Positions 6,810 to 14,929 of a stretch of 31,168 nucleotides of DNA are shown here, one piece after another. The DNA comes from CAMEON01 sp045645165 (GTDB lineage: Bacteria; Bacillota; Clostridia; Oscillospirales; CAG-272). A program made the translations under genes and the position numbers. The notes under the pieces are model-generated. The model worked only from the letters and a program-made list of their open reading frames with translations. It was not told the DNA's origin and ran no database searches. The stretch lies in NCBI GenBank assembly GCA_045645165.1, contig JAZRIF010000172.1, forward strand, positions 1-31,168. The letters run 5' to 3'. How positions within the stretch are numbered: the stretch's first letter is position 1; every line of letters begins with the position of its first letter.

Positions 6810-9106
6810 GCAGAGAGATCATTCTGGAAGCCCTGAACGGCATACGGGATGCGTTCATTGAAGAAGCCGCCGGAAAGCTGGGGCTTTTGGCCGTGGGCGC
6901 GGCGGCTGCCGGTACGGCGGTTGATTCGTCTACTTTATACTCCCTGTCCGGCACCGAAGCCGCCACCAAGACAGGCTTTGGCGCTTGGCTGGCCAAGGGC
7001 GGTTGGATCGCTCTGGTAGCCGGTGCTGTGGCCGCCGCGGGGATTGCGACGGGGGTGTTCTTCCTTGGAAAGGGCGGAGATGTACCGCCTGTGGGGTCTG
7101 AAACTGTTGAGACTGTCACCGAAGCTGAAAGCCGCCCCGAAGGTATGGACACGGAAGAGTCTGTCGCGGAATCTGAAAGCCTCCCCATCGGTATGGATAC
7201 CGAAGAGCCTGTCACCGAGGGAGAAACAGCAGAACCCCACGATATCCACGTCTTTGGCGAGTGGGCATTTGACATCACCCCCACCTGTACCGAGGGCGGT
7301 ATCCGTCAGCGGGTCTGCACCGTGGAAAACTGTACCGTCCGCGAGACCGAGAACTGGCCCGCAGGGCTCCACAACTACGGCGATGGGGACACCTGTACCC
7401 TTTGCGGATACGATTTCGGCACGGGCAGTAAAATGAGCTACACCTCCAACGGAGATGGCACCTGCAGCGTGTACCTTACAAACGTCCGAGTCACGGATCT
7501 GGTCATTCCCAACTACTCCAAGTCGGGAGAGCTGGTGGTGGAGCTGCAGGAGAAATTCGCATCCCACGCTCTTTCTCAGCTGTCCTCGGTGGTTTTGCCC
7601 GACGGGCTTCGCACCATCGGAGACCGCGCGTTCTACAACTGTCTGAACCTGGTCTCTATCAATTTCCCCGATACCCTCCGCGTGATCGGCGAGAATGCTT
7701 TCGCAGGGGCCGCCCTACAGTCGGTGCAGCTGCCCGAGGGGTTGGTAACCGTAAAAGACAACGCCTTCTTTAGCTGTCGGTTCTTTACCGAGGTGGTGAT
7801 TCCCTCCACGGTGACCGAGCTGGGTGAGGCTGTCTTCCAGAAATGCTCGCGGCTGGCCGGTATTACCTTTGCCGAGGGCTTCTCCATGACCGCTCTTCCC
7901 GACTTCTTTGCGGCGGAATGCTCCGCTCTGACCTACGTCAACCTCCCCGAAACCCTGACATCCATCAGTAACGATGCTTTCTCTCAGTGTGCCTCATTGG
8001 AGATGGTGAATATCCCCGCGGGTGTGCTGTCCATCGGCGACCGCGCATTCGAATCCTGCCCTCTGGTTACGCTGACCATCCCCGACGGGGTCACAAGCCT
8101 GGGCGAGAGCGCCTTTGCAGGGAACAGAGTCCTGAAGACGGTCACCATCCCCGCCTCGGTTGCCTCCATCGGAAACTACCTGTTCTCGGGATGCAGCACC
8201 TTGACCGAGATCGTCTTTGCAGAGAACAGTCCCATCACCGAAATTCCCGATGGCTTTGCATCCAGATGTCGGATGCTGACCGGCATGGATCTTTCCCCCA
8301 TGACCGCCATCGGTGCCAGTGCATTCACCTATACGGCCATGACCACCGTAACCCTTCCCGAGGGGTTGACCTCGCTGGGCAACCAAGCCTTTGAGGGGAG
8401 CGCAATCACCGAGGTTGTGATCCCTGCCTCGGTGACCGAAATCGGCAACAACTGTTTCTCCGGTTGCCCGGCTTTGCAGACCGTCACCTTCGCCGAGGGC
8501 TCTGCTCTCACCCGCATTCCCGTCTCCTTTGTGATTGGCTGCCCCGAGCTGACGGCGGTCACCCTGCCCGATACCATAACCATGATAGAACATTCCGCGT
8601 TCATCGATTGCCCCAAGCTCTCCATGACCGAGTACGAGGGATGCCTGTATCTGGCTATGGGCGACAATCCCTACGCCATCCTCTGTGCCCCCATATCGGA
8701 CGAGATCACCTCGGTCACCTCTCACCCCGATACCGTCCACCTGGCGGGAGGAGCATTCCTTCGTTGCAGAAGCTTGACGGAGGTGATCCTCAATGAAGGC
8801 CTCATCAGCCTGGGAAGCCATGCCTTCTACTCCTGCTCGAGCTTGATCTCGGTGCAGCTGCCAAGCACCCTGAAGAACATCGGCGACGAGGCGTTTTACA
8901 GCTGCGACGACATCAAGGAGCTGACCCTTCCTGCGGGACTTGCCTATATTGGAGGAAGCATCTTTGATGAATGCGGCGTGGAAACCGTGCGCTTCCAAGG
9001 CACCCTTGCCGACTGGGAATCCATGAAAAAGCACGAGGAATGGATCAGCCGCACTGACGACTATACCCTGATCTGTACCGACGGTGAGCTCACCGTAAAG
9101 CCCTGA
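6806..9106 (+). CDS. Membrane protein with BspA-like leucine-rich ectodomain (module 2)
   Basis: This 766-residue partner of sigma 2 has the N-terminal motif EALNGIRDAFIEEAAGKL (8-25), shared with module 1. One transmembrane segment follows (about 66-88), then an acidic spacer holding two imperfect copies of ES-P-GMDTEE. Next comes a cysteine-rich segment (about 145-210) with PTCTEGG, RVCTVENC and CTLCGYDFG, of the kind often placed before repeats in secreted Clostridia proteins. From about 250 to 720 there are many BspA-type leucine-rich repeats of about 23 residues (core pattern L.SIGDRAF..C..L..V..P). Such repeats bind proteins or glycans in known cell-surface proteins. It is probably a transmembrane sensor or anti-sigma protein for sigma 2. 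The ligand is unknown. Confidence 0.85.
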   Translation: MSREIILEALNGIRDAFIEEAAGKLGLLAVGAAAAGTAVDSSTLYSLSGTEAATKTGFGAWLAKGGWIALVAGAVAAAGIATGVFFLGKGGDVPPVGSETVETVTEAESRPEGMDTEESVAESESLPIGMDTEEPVTEGETAEPHDIHVFGEWAFDITPTCTEGGIRQRVCTVENCTVRETENWPAGLHNYGDGDTCTLCGYDFGTGSKMSYTSNGDGTCSVYLTNVRVTDLVIPNYSKSGELVVELQEKFASHALSQLSSVVLPDGLRTIGDRAFYNCLNLVSINFPDTLRVIGENAFAGAALQSVQLPEGLVTVKDNAFFSCRFFTEVVIPSTVTELGEAVFQKCSRLAGITFAEGFSMTALPDFFAAECSALTYVNLPETLTSISNDAFSQCASLEMVNIPAGVLSIGDRAFESCPLVTLTIPDGVTSLGESAFAGNRVLKTVTIPASVASIGNYLFSGCSTLTEIVFAENSPITEIPDGFASRCRMLTGMDLSPMTAIGASAFTYTAMTTVTLPEGLTSLGNQAFEGSAITEVVIPASVTEIGNNCFSGCPALQTVTFAEGSALTRIPVSFVIGCPELTAVTLPDTITMIEHSAFIDCPKLSMTEYEGCLYLAMGDNPYAILCAPISDEITSVTSHPDTVHLAGGAFLRCRSLTEVILNEGLISLGSHAFYSCSSLISVQLPSTLKNIGDEAFYSCDDIKELTLPAGLAYIGGSIFDECGVETVRFQGTLADWESMKKHEEWISRTDDYTLICTDGELTVKP

Positions 9107-9112
9107 TCTTTG

Positions 9113-9143
9113 ATTCCGCCCCGCAAGGGGCGGAATATCTTTT
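9113..9143 (+). terminator. Terminator of sigma operon 2
   Basis: A perfect 10-bp stem ATTCCGCCCC/GGGGCGGAAT with a GCAA tetraloop is followed by ATCTTTT, seven bases after the stop codon of the leucine-rich protein. Confidence 0.88.
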
Positions 9144-9202
9144 CGTCCTTTTCCTCTTCTCAAAACCACATAACCATTTTCACAAAAAATCCCCCATCCC
9201 CC

Positions 9203-9231
9203 TTGACAAATCCTTCCCTTTGCGTTATAAT
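9203..9231 (+). promoter_or_regulatory. Consensus sigma-A promoter for proS
   Basis: TTGACA (9203-9208), 17-bp spacer, TATAAT (9226-9231), both perfect consensus. Only about 40 bases separate the -10 box from the start codon, which leaves no room for a T-box leader. Confidence 0.93.
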
Positions 9232-9273
9232 AAATTATCTATTGATATTTCGCCAAGAAAGGACAATATAACA

Positions 9274-10716
9274 ATGGCAAAAGATAAACTTGTCGAACAA
9301 ATCACGTCCATGGACGTGGACTTTACCCAGTGGTACACCGACGTGGTCAAGAAGGCCGAGCTGGCCGACTACTCCGGCGTGAAGGGATGCATGGTCATCC
9401 GCCCCTACGGCTACGCCATCTGGGAGAACATCCAGAAGGATCTGGACGCCCGCTTCAAGGCGCTGGGTCATGAGAACGCCTGTATGCACATGTTCATCCC
9501 CGAGAGCCTGCTCCAGAAGGAGAAGGATCACGTGGAGGGCTTCGCACCCGAGTGCGCCATCGTCACCATCGGCGGTCAGAACACTCTTTCCGAGCGCCTC
9601 ATCGTCCGCCCCACCTCCGAGACTCTGTTCTGCGAGCACTACAAGGACATCATCCACTCCTACCGCGACCTGCCCAAGCTGTACAACCAGTGGTGCAACG
9701 TCGTCCGCTGGGAGAAGACCACCCGTCCCTTCCTCCGCACCTCCGAGTTCCTGTGGCAGGAGGGTCACACCATGCACGCCACCGAGGACGAGGCTCGCGC
9801 CGAGACCATCCAGATGCTGAAGGTCTACGAGGACTTCTACCGCGACTCTCTGGCCATCCCTGCCATCACGGGTCAGAAGACCGAGAAGGAGAAGTTCGCA
9901 GGCGCCGTGGAGACCTACACCATCGAGCCCATGATGCACAACGGCGTGGCGCTCCAGGGCGGTACTTCCCACTACTTCGGCACCGGCTTCTCCGAGGCCT
10001 TTGACATCACCTTCACCGACCGCGATAACACCGTCAAGCATCCCCACCAGACCTCTTGGGGCGTGTCCACCCGTATGATCGGCGCCATCATCATGGCTCA
10101 CGGCGACGACAGCGGTCTCATCCTGCCTCCCCGCATCGCCCCCATTCAGGTGGTCATCATCCCCGCCGCCCAGCACAAGGAGGGCGTCCTGGAGAATGCC
10201 AATGCGCTCAAGAACCGTCTGGTCGCCGCCGGTATGCGCGTCAAGCTGGACGACTCCGACAACTCCGCCGGCTGGAAGTTCAGCCAGTACGAGATGAAGG
10301 GTGTGCCCGTCCGTCTGGAGATCGGTCCCCGCGATATCGCAAACAACTCCTGCGTGCTGGTCAGCCGCGTGACCCGCGAGAAGAAGTTCGTCTCTCTGGA
10401 CAACATCGAGGCCGAGGTTGCGGCTATGCTGGAGCAGGTTCACAATGAGCTGGTGGCTCGCTGTGAGAAGAACCTGGCCGAGAAGACCCACGTCGCCCAC
10501 AACCACGAGGAGTTTTTGGAGATCGCCGCCACCAAGCCCGGTTACATCAAGGCTATGTGGTGCGGTGAGACCGCCTGCGAGGATCAGCTCAAGGACGAAA
10601 CCGGCGGCGTGAAGTCCCGTTGCATCCCCTTCGGCGATCATGAAATGCCCTCCGACGTCTGCGCTTGCTGCGGTAAGCCCGCAAAGCACCTCGTCGTCTG
10701 GGGCCGCCAGTACTAA
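9274..10716 (+). CDS. proS: Prolyl-tRNA synthetase (type 3, lacking the editing insertion)
   Basis: This 480-residue class II aminoacyl-tRNA synthetase charges tRNA-Pro with proline in the cytoplasm. The N-terminal VDFTQWYTDVVKKAELADYS, the motif 2 region (VVRWEKTTRPFLRTSEFLWQEGHT) and the C-terminal zinc-binding-like cysteines (CGETAC...CACCGKPA) ending in Tyr identify the archaeal/eukaryal-like type 3 form. That form is about 480 residues and lacks the INS editing domain of the bacterial type. The start at 9274 follows GAAAGGACA and places MAKDKL at the N terminus. A perfect sigma-A promoter stands upstream and a modest terminator downstream, so it may be monocistronic. Confidence 0.96.
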   Translation: MAKDKLVEQITSMDVDFTQWYTDVVKKAELADYSGVKGCMVIRPYGYAIWENIQKDLDARFKALGHENACMHMFIPESLLQKEKDHVEGFAPECAIVTIGGQNTLSERLIVRPTSETLFCEHYKDIIHSYRDLPKLYNQWCNVVRWEKTTRPFLRTSEFLWQEGHTMHATEDEARAETIQMLKVYEDFYRDSLAIPAITGQKTEKEKFAGAVETYTIEPMMHNGVALQGGTSHYFGTGFSEAFDITFTDRDNTVKHPHQTSWGVSTRMIGAIIMAHGDDSGLILPPRIAPIQVVIIPAAQHKEGVLENANALKNRLVAAGMRVKLDDSDNSAGWKFSQYEMKGVPVRLEIGPRDIANNSCVLVSRVTREKKFVSLDNIEAEVAAMLEQVHNELVARCEKNLAEKTHVAHNHEEFLEIAATKPGYIKAMWCGETACEDQLKDETGGVKSRCIPFGDHEMPSDVCACCGKPAKHLVVWGRQY

Positions 10717-10727
10717 TTGATACACCA

Positions 10728-10756
10728 AGAGGGAGGGCGACCGCTCTCCCTCTTTT
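10728..10756 (+). terminator. Hairpin terminator after proS
   Basis: The stem AAGAGGGAG/CTCCCTCTT runs into a short T stretch 12 bases after the proS stop. The T run is only four bases, so read-through into the YitT gene is likely. Confidence 0.6.
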
Positions 10757-10806
10757 ATCCCACACAGATTCAAACTACAAGAAAGGTATATGGGTTTATC
10801 GTTACC

Positions 10807-11679
10807 GTGAAACATGTATCGAAAAAGAGCCTGTTCTATTATGCCAAGGAATTTCTGATCATCAATTTCGGCGCGTTTCTTGCCTCGGTTGCCATCTATT
10901 TTTTCATGCTTCCCTGCCACATCGTCGTGGGAAGCGGAACAGCGTTGGCCATGGTTGCCAGCAATTTCATCCCCCTGCCCATTTCCGTACTGTCTCTTGC
11001 CCTGAACGTAATTCTCTTGATCGTGGGATTCCTTCTGATCGGTCCGACCTTTGGAGCAAAAACAGTGTACACGTCCCTCATGATCCCCATGTTTCTCGGC
11101 CTATTCGAATGGATCTTCCCCAACTTTCAGTCTCTTACAGAAGAACCTATGCTGGATCTGATTTGCTATGCTCTGATCGTAGGCATGGCCATGGCGATCC
11201 TGTTCTCCCACAACGCATCCTCCGGCGGACTCGATATTATTGCCAAGATCCTCAACAAGTATTTTCGGATCGAATTGGGTCGAGCAAGTGCGCTGGCCGG
11301 TGTTGCGGTCTCTCTGACCTCTGCATTGTGCTACGATACCAAAACCGTGGTACTCAGTGTGTTGGGCACCTATTTCGGCGGCATCGTCGTGGATCATTTT
11401 ATCTTCGGTCTAAACATCAAGCGCAAGGTCTGCGTCATCTCCCCCAAGCTGGACGAAATCGTGCAGTTTATCCTTCATGACCTAAATAGCGGTGCAACAA
11501 TGAACGAAATCATCGGTGCCTACGACAACACGCCCCGCCGGGAGGTCATCACCATCGTAGACAAGCACGAATACCGTAGGCTCATGGAGTTCATCAAGAA
11601 CGTAGATCCCAAAGCCTTCGTAACGGTCTACTCGGTGAACGAAATCCGTTACCAGCCCAAGATCAAGCCGCAAAAGTAG
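10807..11679 (+). CDS. YitT family membrane protein (DUF161-DUF2179)
   Basis: This protein of about 290 residues has five or so transmembrane segments in the first 195 residues. They include the family stretch with PCHIVVGSGTALAM and the SHNASSGGLDIIAKIL segment. A cytoplasmic DUF2179-type domain of about 80 residues follows (KVCVISPKLDEIVQFIL, REVITIVDKHEYRRLMEFI, DPKAFVTVYSVNEI). The family is widespread in Firmicutes and its transported substrate is not settled. The start is uncertain: the frame is open from 10717, but that region holds the proS terminator. GTG at 10807 gives a normal length, though the nearest GAAAGG lies about 16 bases upstream. It may share a transcript with the rodA-like gene 50 bases downstream. 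Confidence 0.85.
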   Translation: MKHVSKKSLFYYAKEFLIINFGAFLASVAIYFFMLPCHIVVGSGTALAMVASNFIPLPISVLSLALNVILLIVGFLLIGPTFGAKTVYTSLMIPMFLGLFEWIFPNFQSLTEEPMLDLICYALIVGMAMAILFSHNASSGGLDIIAKILNKYFRIELGRASALAGVAVSLTSALCYDTKTVVLSVLGTYFGGIVVDHFIFGLNIKRKVCVISPKLDEIVQFILHDLNSGATMNEIIGAYDNTPRREVITIVDKHEYRRLMEFIKNVDPKAFVTVYSVNEIRYQPKIKPQK

Positions 11680-11729
11680 ACCTCGTCCCCGTTTTCACTC
11701 CACCTCACTCCCCCCGAAAGGAGCGTCGT

Positions 11730-12860
11730 ATGATCGAAAAAATCAAAATATTCCTCACCGACGCTCTGCGCCGCGTGGATTGGGTTCTGTTTCTCTGCAC
11801 TACGATTCTGTCTGTCATCAGCCTGGTAACCGTGTACGGCGCGGTGGACAACTTCGGCATGAGCAAGCTGAAAATGCAGTTTGCCATGACGGTTCTGGGC
11901 GTGATCTTCACCTTCATCGTGGCGAATCTGGATTACCACATCATTCTGGATCGCCTGTGGCTCATCATGCTCCTGTTCTCGGTGGGCATACTGGGTCTGA
12001 CCCTGATCGCGGGCGACACGGGCGCGGGCATGGAAACCAACAACAAGAGCTGGCTGACCATCCCCGTCGTCGGCATCGCCATCCAGCCCTCGGAGTTCGT
12101 CAAGATCACCTTCATCTGCACCTTCGCCAAGCATCTGTACACCGTCAGGAGTACCCTCAACCAGTTCAAGACCCTGCTCTTTTTGGGCGCTCACGCCCTG
12201 CTCGTCGTGGGACTCATCCTGGTCTCGGGAGACCTGGGCGTCGCGCTGGTGTACATGGCTCTCGTTCTCGTCATGCTCTTTTGCGCGGGACTTCACTGGG
12301 GATACTTCGCGGCCTTGGGCGGTGCTCTCGTGGTGGCCTTCCCCTTTTTGTGGGACTATCTGGCCTCCTACCAGCAGGACCGCATCGTGGTGGGCTTCAA
12401 CCCCGAGCTGGATCCCATGGACAAGGGCTGGCAGCCCCTGCTCTCCAAGCAGTGCATCGAAAACGGCGGCCTTTTGGGCGTCGGCTGGCAGAACGGCGGT
12501 GACTACGAGCAGCTCACCGCCTCCCACACCGACTTCATTCTGGCCACGGTCTGCGAAAAATTCGGCTTCATCGGCGGACTCATCGTCATGGCCACCCTGG
12601 TAGCGTTGGTTCTGCGGGTGCTGTGGATCGGGCGGCAGGCCAGCCACGACTACGGCATGCTCATATCCGTAGGCGTTGCCGCCGTCCTCATCGCCCAAAC
12701 CTTGGAGAACGTGGGCATGTGCCTGGCGGTACTCCCCGTGGTAGGCATTACCCTGCCCTTCCTCTCCTGTGGCGGTTCTTCCCTGCTGGCCACCTACATT
12801 CTGGTCGGCATGGTGCATTCGGTCAAGGCTCATAAGCCCGTACGACGGATGTGGGAGTGA
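11730..12860 (+). CDS. rodA: RodA/FtsW/SpoVE (SEDS) family cell-wall polymerase
   Basis: This 376-residue SEDS-family peptidoglycan glycosyltransferase polymerises lipid II at the membrane, normally with a class B penicillin-binding protein. About ten transmembrane segments are visible. Signature segments are IQPSEFVKITFICTFAKHL in the middle, the DPMDKGWQPLLSKQCIENGGLLGVGW outer loop, HTDFILATVCEKFGFIGG, and the C-terminal GITLPFLSCGGSSLLATYILVGMV. The short N terminus and DYH..LDRLW favour RodA over FtsW, but SpoVE-like use cannot be ruled out. AAAGGAG lies seven bases before the ATG. With the mreB homologue near the left edge it suggests a rod-type elongation machinery. Confidence 0.9.
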   Translation: MIEKIKIFLTDALRRVDWVLFLCTTILSVISLVTVYGAVDNFGMSKLKMQFAMTVLGVIFTFIVANLDYHIILDRLWLIMLLFSVGILGLTLIAGDTGAGMETNNKSWLTIPVVGIAIQPSEFVKITFICTFAKHLYTVRSTLNQFKTLLFLGAHALLVVGLILVSGDLGVALVYMALVLVMLFCAGLHWGYFAALGGALVVAFPFLWDYLASYQQDRIVVGFNPELDPMDKGWQPLLSKQCIENGGLLGVGWQNGGDYEQLTASHTDFILATVCEKFGFIGGLIVMATLVALVLRVLWIGRQASHDYGMLISVGVAAVLIAQTLENVGMCLAVLPVVGITLPFLSCGGSSLLATYILVGMVHSVKAHKPVRRMWE

Positions 12861-12873
12861 AAACAGATACAAC

Positions 12874-12927
12874 AAAGATACGGGATACAGGATAGGCCAA
12901 AGCCGATCCCTGTATCCCGTATCTTTT
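12874..12927. terminator. Bidirectional terminator between rodA and nagA
   Basis: The long stem AAAGATACGGGATACAGG / CCTGTATCCCGTATCTTT encloses a small inner stem GGC-CAAA-GCC and is flanked by A on the left and T on the right. It lies between two convergent genes. The right flank holds extra TGTATC/TATCTTG repeats up to 12960, making this a GATAC-rich low-complexity stretch. Confidence 0.8.
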
Positions 12928-12959
12928 CGTATATCTTGTATCGCTGTATCTTGTATCTT

Positions 12960-14126
12960 TTATACGTGCCAGAAGCCTCCGCACATGATGCGGCCGATTT
13001 CGGATTCATTTTCCAAAACCAACAGGTCGGCGCGTTTGCCCACCTCGATGGAACCGACTTCGTTCTCCAAGCCTACCTCACGGGCGGGTGCCATGGTGGC
13101 GGCGTAGATCGCGTCTTCCAAGGAAGCCCCTGCGAACGCGCGGAGATTCTGTACCGCCTGCCACATGGTCAGGGTACTGCCCGCGATGGCGCCGTCGTGG
13201 GTGCGTGCCTTGCCGTCCTTGACGGTGACGGGATTGCCTGCGATGGAGTACTCGCCGTCGGCACAGCCCGTGGCCTCCATGGAATCGGTGATAAGGGTGA
13301 GGCGCTGACCCGCCAGACGGTAAGCCAGCTTCACCATGTGGGGAGCGATGTGGAAGCCGTCGCAGATGAGTTCGCAGTAGGCTTTGTCCGAAAGCAGACC
13401 TGCGGCCACAGCGCCGCCATCGCGGTGGTGGAGGGGAGGCATGGCGTTGAAGGTGTGGGTGAGGGCGGTGACACCCTGCTCGATGAGCGCTTCGGCAGTC
13501 TCGTAGTTCGCGTCGGTATGACCCATGGAGAGAGTCGCGCCCAAAGCCAAAGCGCGGCGGAGGAATTCTCCATTTTCATCCAGCTCCAGCGCGGCGGAGA
13601 CATGGCGAGCGCCCTCCACGCGGGTCATAAGGGCCTCCATTTCGTCGGCGTTGGGGATGACCAACAGATCGGCGGCGTGGGCGCCACGGCGCTTCACGTT
13701 GAGGTAGCGGCCCTCCAGATGGACACCCGCCACGTTGGCCAGCTTGCCCGCAGAGGATGCGGCCTCAGCGCGAAGGGTATTGATGCGGTCAATGGCGGCT
13801 TCCAGATCAGCAAGGGACGCGGAGGCCAAGGTGGGTAGGACGGTGGTCACGCCGCTGTCCAGATAGGCCTCGGCCATAACAGACAGGAGGGCGGGATCGG
13901 CGGTGGTGAAATCCCCGCCTGCGCGGCCGTGGGTATGGACGTCCACCATGCCGGGGATGACCATGCGGCCACAGGCATCGTACACCTCCACCCCTGCGGG
14001 GGCATCGGCAGAATCTCCGCGGGACAGAATGGAAATGCGCCCCTTCATCACCAGGATGGAGCCGTCGAAGAACTCACGGGTGGCAGAGTTGTAGACACGG
14101 GCGTTGCGGATGAGACAGTTGTTCAT
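12960..14126 (-). CDS. nagA: N-acetylglucosamine-6-phosphate deacetylase
   Basis: This 388-residue amidohydrolase removes acetate from GlcNAc-6-phosphate in amino sugar catabolism and cell-wall recycling. Metal and active-site landmarks are visible in order: HTH at H64/H66, a HLEG glutamate near residue 137, SMGHTDANYE, LTHTFNAMPPLHHRDGG, ICDGFH and the catalytic aspartate in ITDSMEATG. The C terminus KRADLLVLENE is typical of the amidohydrolase superfamily. Most homologues read HLEGP(F/Y) where this protein has HLEGRY. The start is backed by AAAGGAG nine bases upstream and a good promoter. No nagB or sugar transporter lies next to it, so it stands alone. Confidence 0.93.
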   Translation of the reverse strand: MNNCLIRNARVYNSATREFFDGSILVMKGRISILSRGDSADAPAGVEVYDACGRMVIPGMVDVHTHGRAGGDFTTADPALLSVMAEAYLDSGVTTVLPTLASASLADLEAAIDRINTLRAEAASSAGKLANVAGVHLEGRYLNVKRRGAHAADLLVIPNADEMEALMTRVEGARHVSAALELDENGEFLRRALALGATLSMGHTDANYETAEALIEQGVTALTHTFNAMPPLHHRDGGAVAAGLLSDKAYCELICDGFHIAPHMVKLAYRLAGQRLTLITDSMEATGCADGEYSIAGNPVTVKDGKARTHDGAIAGSTLTMWQAVQNLRAFAGASLEDAIYAATMAPAREVGLENEVGSIEVGKRADLLVLENESEIGRIMCGGFWHV

Positions 14127-14173
14127 ATAAGAATCTCCTTTCGGATGGGAATGATTTGATTCAGGTTCGCCTT

Positions 14174-14202
14174 ATTATAGCAAATTTCCGAAGGTTTTGC
14201 AA
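14174..14202 (-). promoter_or_regulatory. Sigma-A promoter for nagA
   Basis: On the minus strand TTGCAA (14197-14202) is 17 bp from TATAAT (14174-14179), about 48 bases before the nagA start codon. Confidence 0.75.
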
Positions 14203-14219
14203 GGGGTTTGGAGAAAAAT

Positions 14220-14410
14220 CCCTACGGTGCATATTTGGAACGGCAGGGGGAAAACTTGTCATATGAATTGGAGTTTATCGGCGGGTTTACATTCACCGCG
14301 TGTATAGGACGACGTCCTCGGCGGCCCCTATTTACCCACAAAAGTTCGTTGTTGGGTCTATAATATTTCGGGGCGTCGAGGCGCCGCCCCCTACCACAGG
14401 TTGTTTGTAT
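14220..14410. repeat. GC-rich intergenic repeat-like region
   Basis: This part of the 345-base gap between nagA and the next gene shows no open frame with a ribosome binding site. It holds the odd palindrome GGACGACGTCC (14307-14317), an imperfect hairpin ACCCACAA...TTGTTGGGT (14334-14358), and two similar blocks: CGTCCTCGGCGGCCCCTA (14313-14330) and CGTCGAGGCGCCGCCCCCTA (14375-14394). AATTGGAGTTTATCGGC near 14265 resembles the outer edge of the two-hairpin repeats. It looks like a decayed or different intergenic element. Confidence 0.45.
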
Positions 14411-14471
14411 TTCCCCGTCACCCCAATCTGATGATTTTTCCACTCTCAAATCCATCGCGCAAGGAGCCCCC

Positions 14472-14894
14472 ATGACCCACGAAAACACCTCTGCACCTGC
14501 TCGCTTTGCCGCCCCCGTATTCCTGCTCTCGGCAGGCAGCTCCCTCTACTATCTCCTGGAAGTCCTCCTACGAGGCTTTTCCCATTGGAGCATGGCGGTC
14601 TGCGGCGGGTTGTGCCTGTTGCTGATCTACTACATGAACCGCCGTCTGACCTCCGAACCGCTCATCTTCCGCGCCTTGCTAGGAGCACTCATCATCACCG
14701 CCGTAGAGCTTGTGGCGGGGTGCATTCTGAATCTCTGGCTGGGCATGGCGATTTGGGATTATTCGGTTCACTCCGCCCATCTGTGGGGGCAGATCAGCCT
14801 CTACGCCTCGGCAAGGTGGGTACTGCTCTGTATACCTGTCTGCGCGGGGTGCGGGTGGGTGGAGAGGCATGTGTTTACTCCTAAAATGGAATAA
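14472..14894 (+). CDS. Small integral membrane protein, putative CmpB-type ABC transporter permease family
   Basis: This 140-residue protein has about four transmembrane segments. The stretch TAVELVAGCILNLWLGMAIWDYS and the following LWGQISLYASARWVLL match the conserved pattern of the CmpB-type (ABC-transporter type IV) membrane family, which is common in Clostridia and functionally obscure. AAGGAGC lies six bases before the ATG. The stop codon is inside the stem of a GC-rich hairpin. No ATPase partner is adjacent. It is divergent from nagA and convergent with the XRE regulator. Family assignment is from motif memory only. Confidence 0.7.
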   Translation: MTHENTSAPARFAAPVFLLSAGSSLYYLLEVLLRGFSHWSMAVCGGLCLLLIYYMNRRLTSEPLIFRALLGALIITAVELVAGCILNLWLGMAIWDYSVHSAHLWGQISLYASARWVLLCIPVCAGCGWVERHVFTPKME

Positions 14895-14915
14895 GCCCCG
14901 CCGAGGCGGGGCTTA
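14892..14915. terminator. Hairpin between convergent genes
   Basis: A perfect 11-bp stem TAAGCCCCGCC/GGCGGGGCTTA with a GA loop sits between the CmpB-like gene and the end of the XRE regulator. Neither side has a real T run, so termination efficiency is uncertain. Confidence 0.6.
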
Positions 14916-14929
14916 AAGCAGAACGCAGA

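Noticed and set aside
9204..9273. T-box or other riboswitch before proS
   Set aside because: Fewer than 45 bases lie between the -10 box and the start codon, too short for a T-box.
9235..10920. 561-codon minus-strand frame opposite proS
   Set aside because: It spans the proS promoter and terminator as well as the gene, which no real gene would do. It is a codon-bias shadow.
12861..12960. Short repeats resembling a CRISPR array
   Set aside because: The units are about six bases, irregular, with no spacers of constant length and no cas genes. A terminator plus low-complexity sequence explains them.
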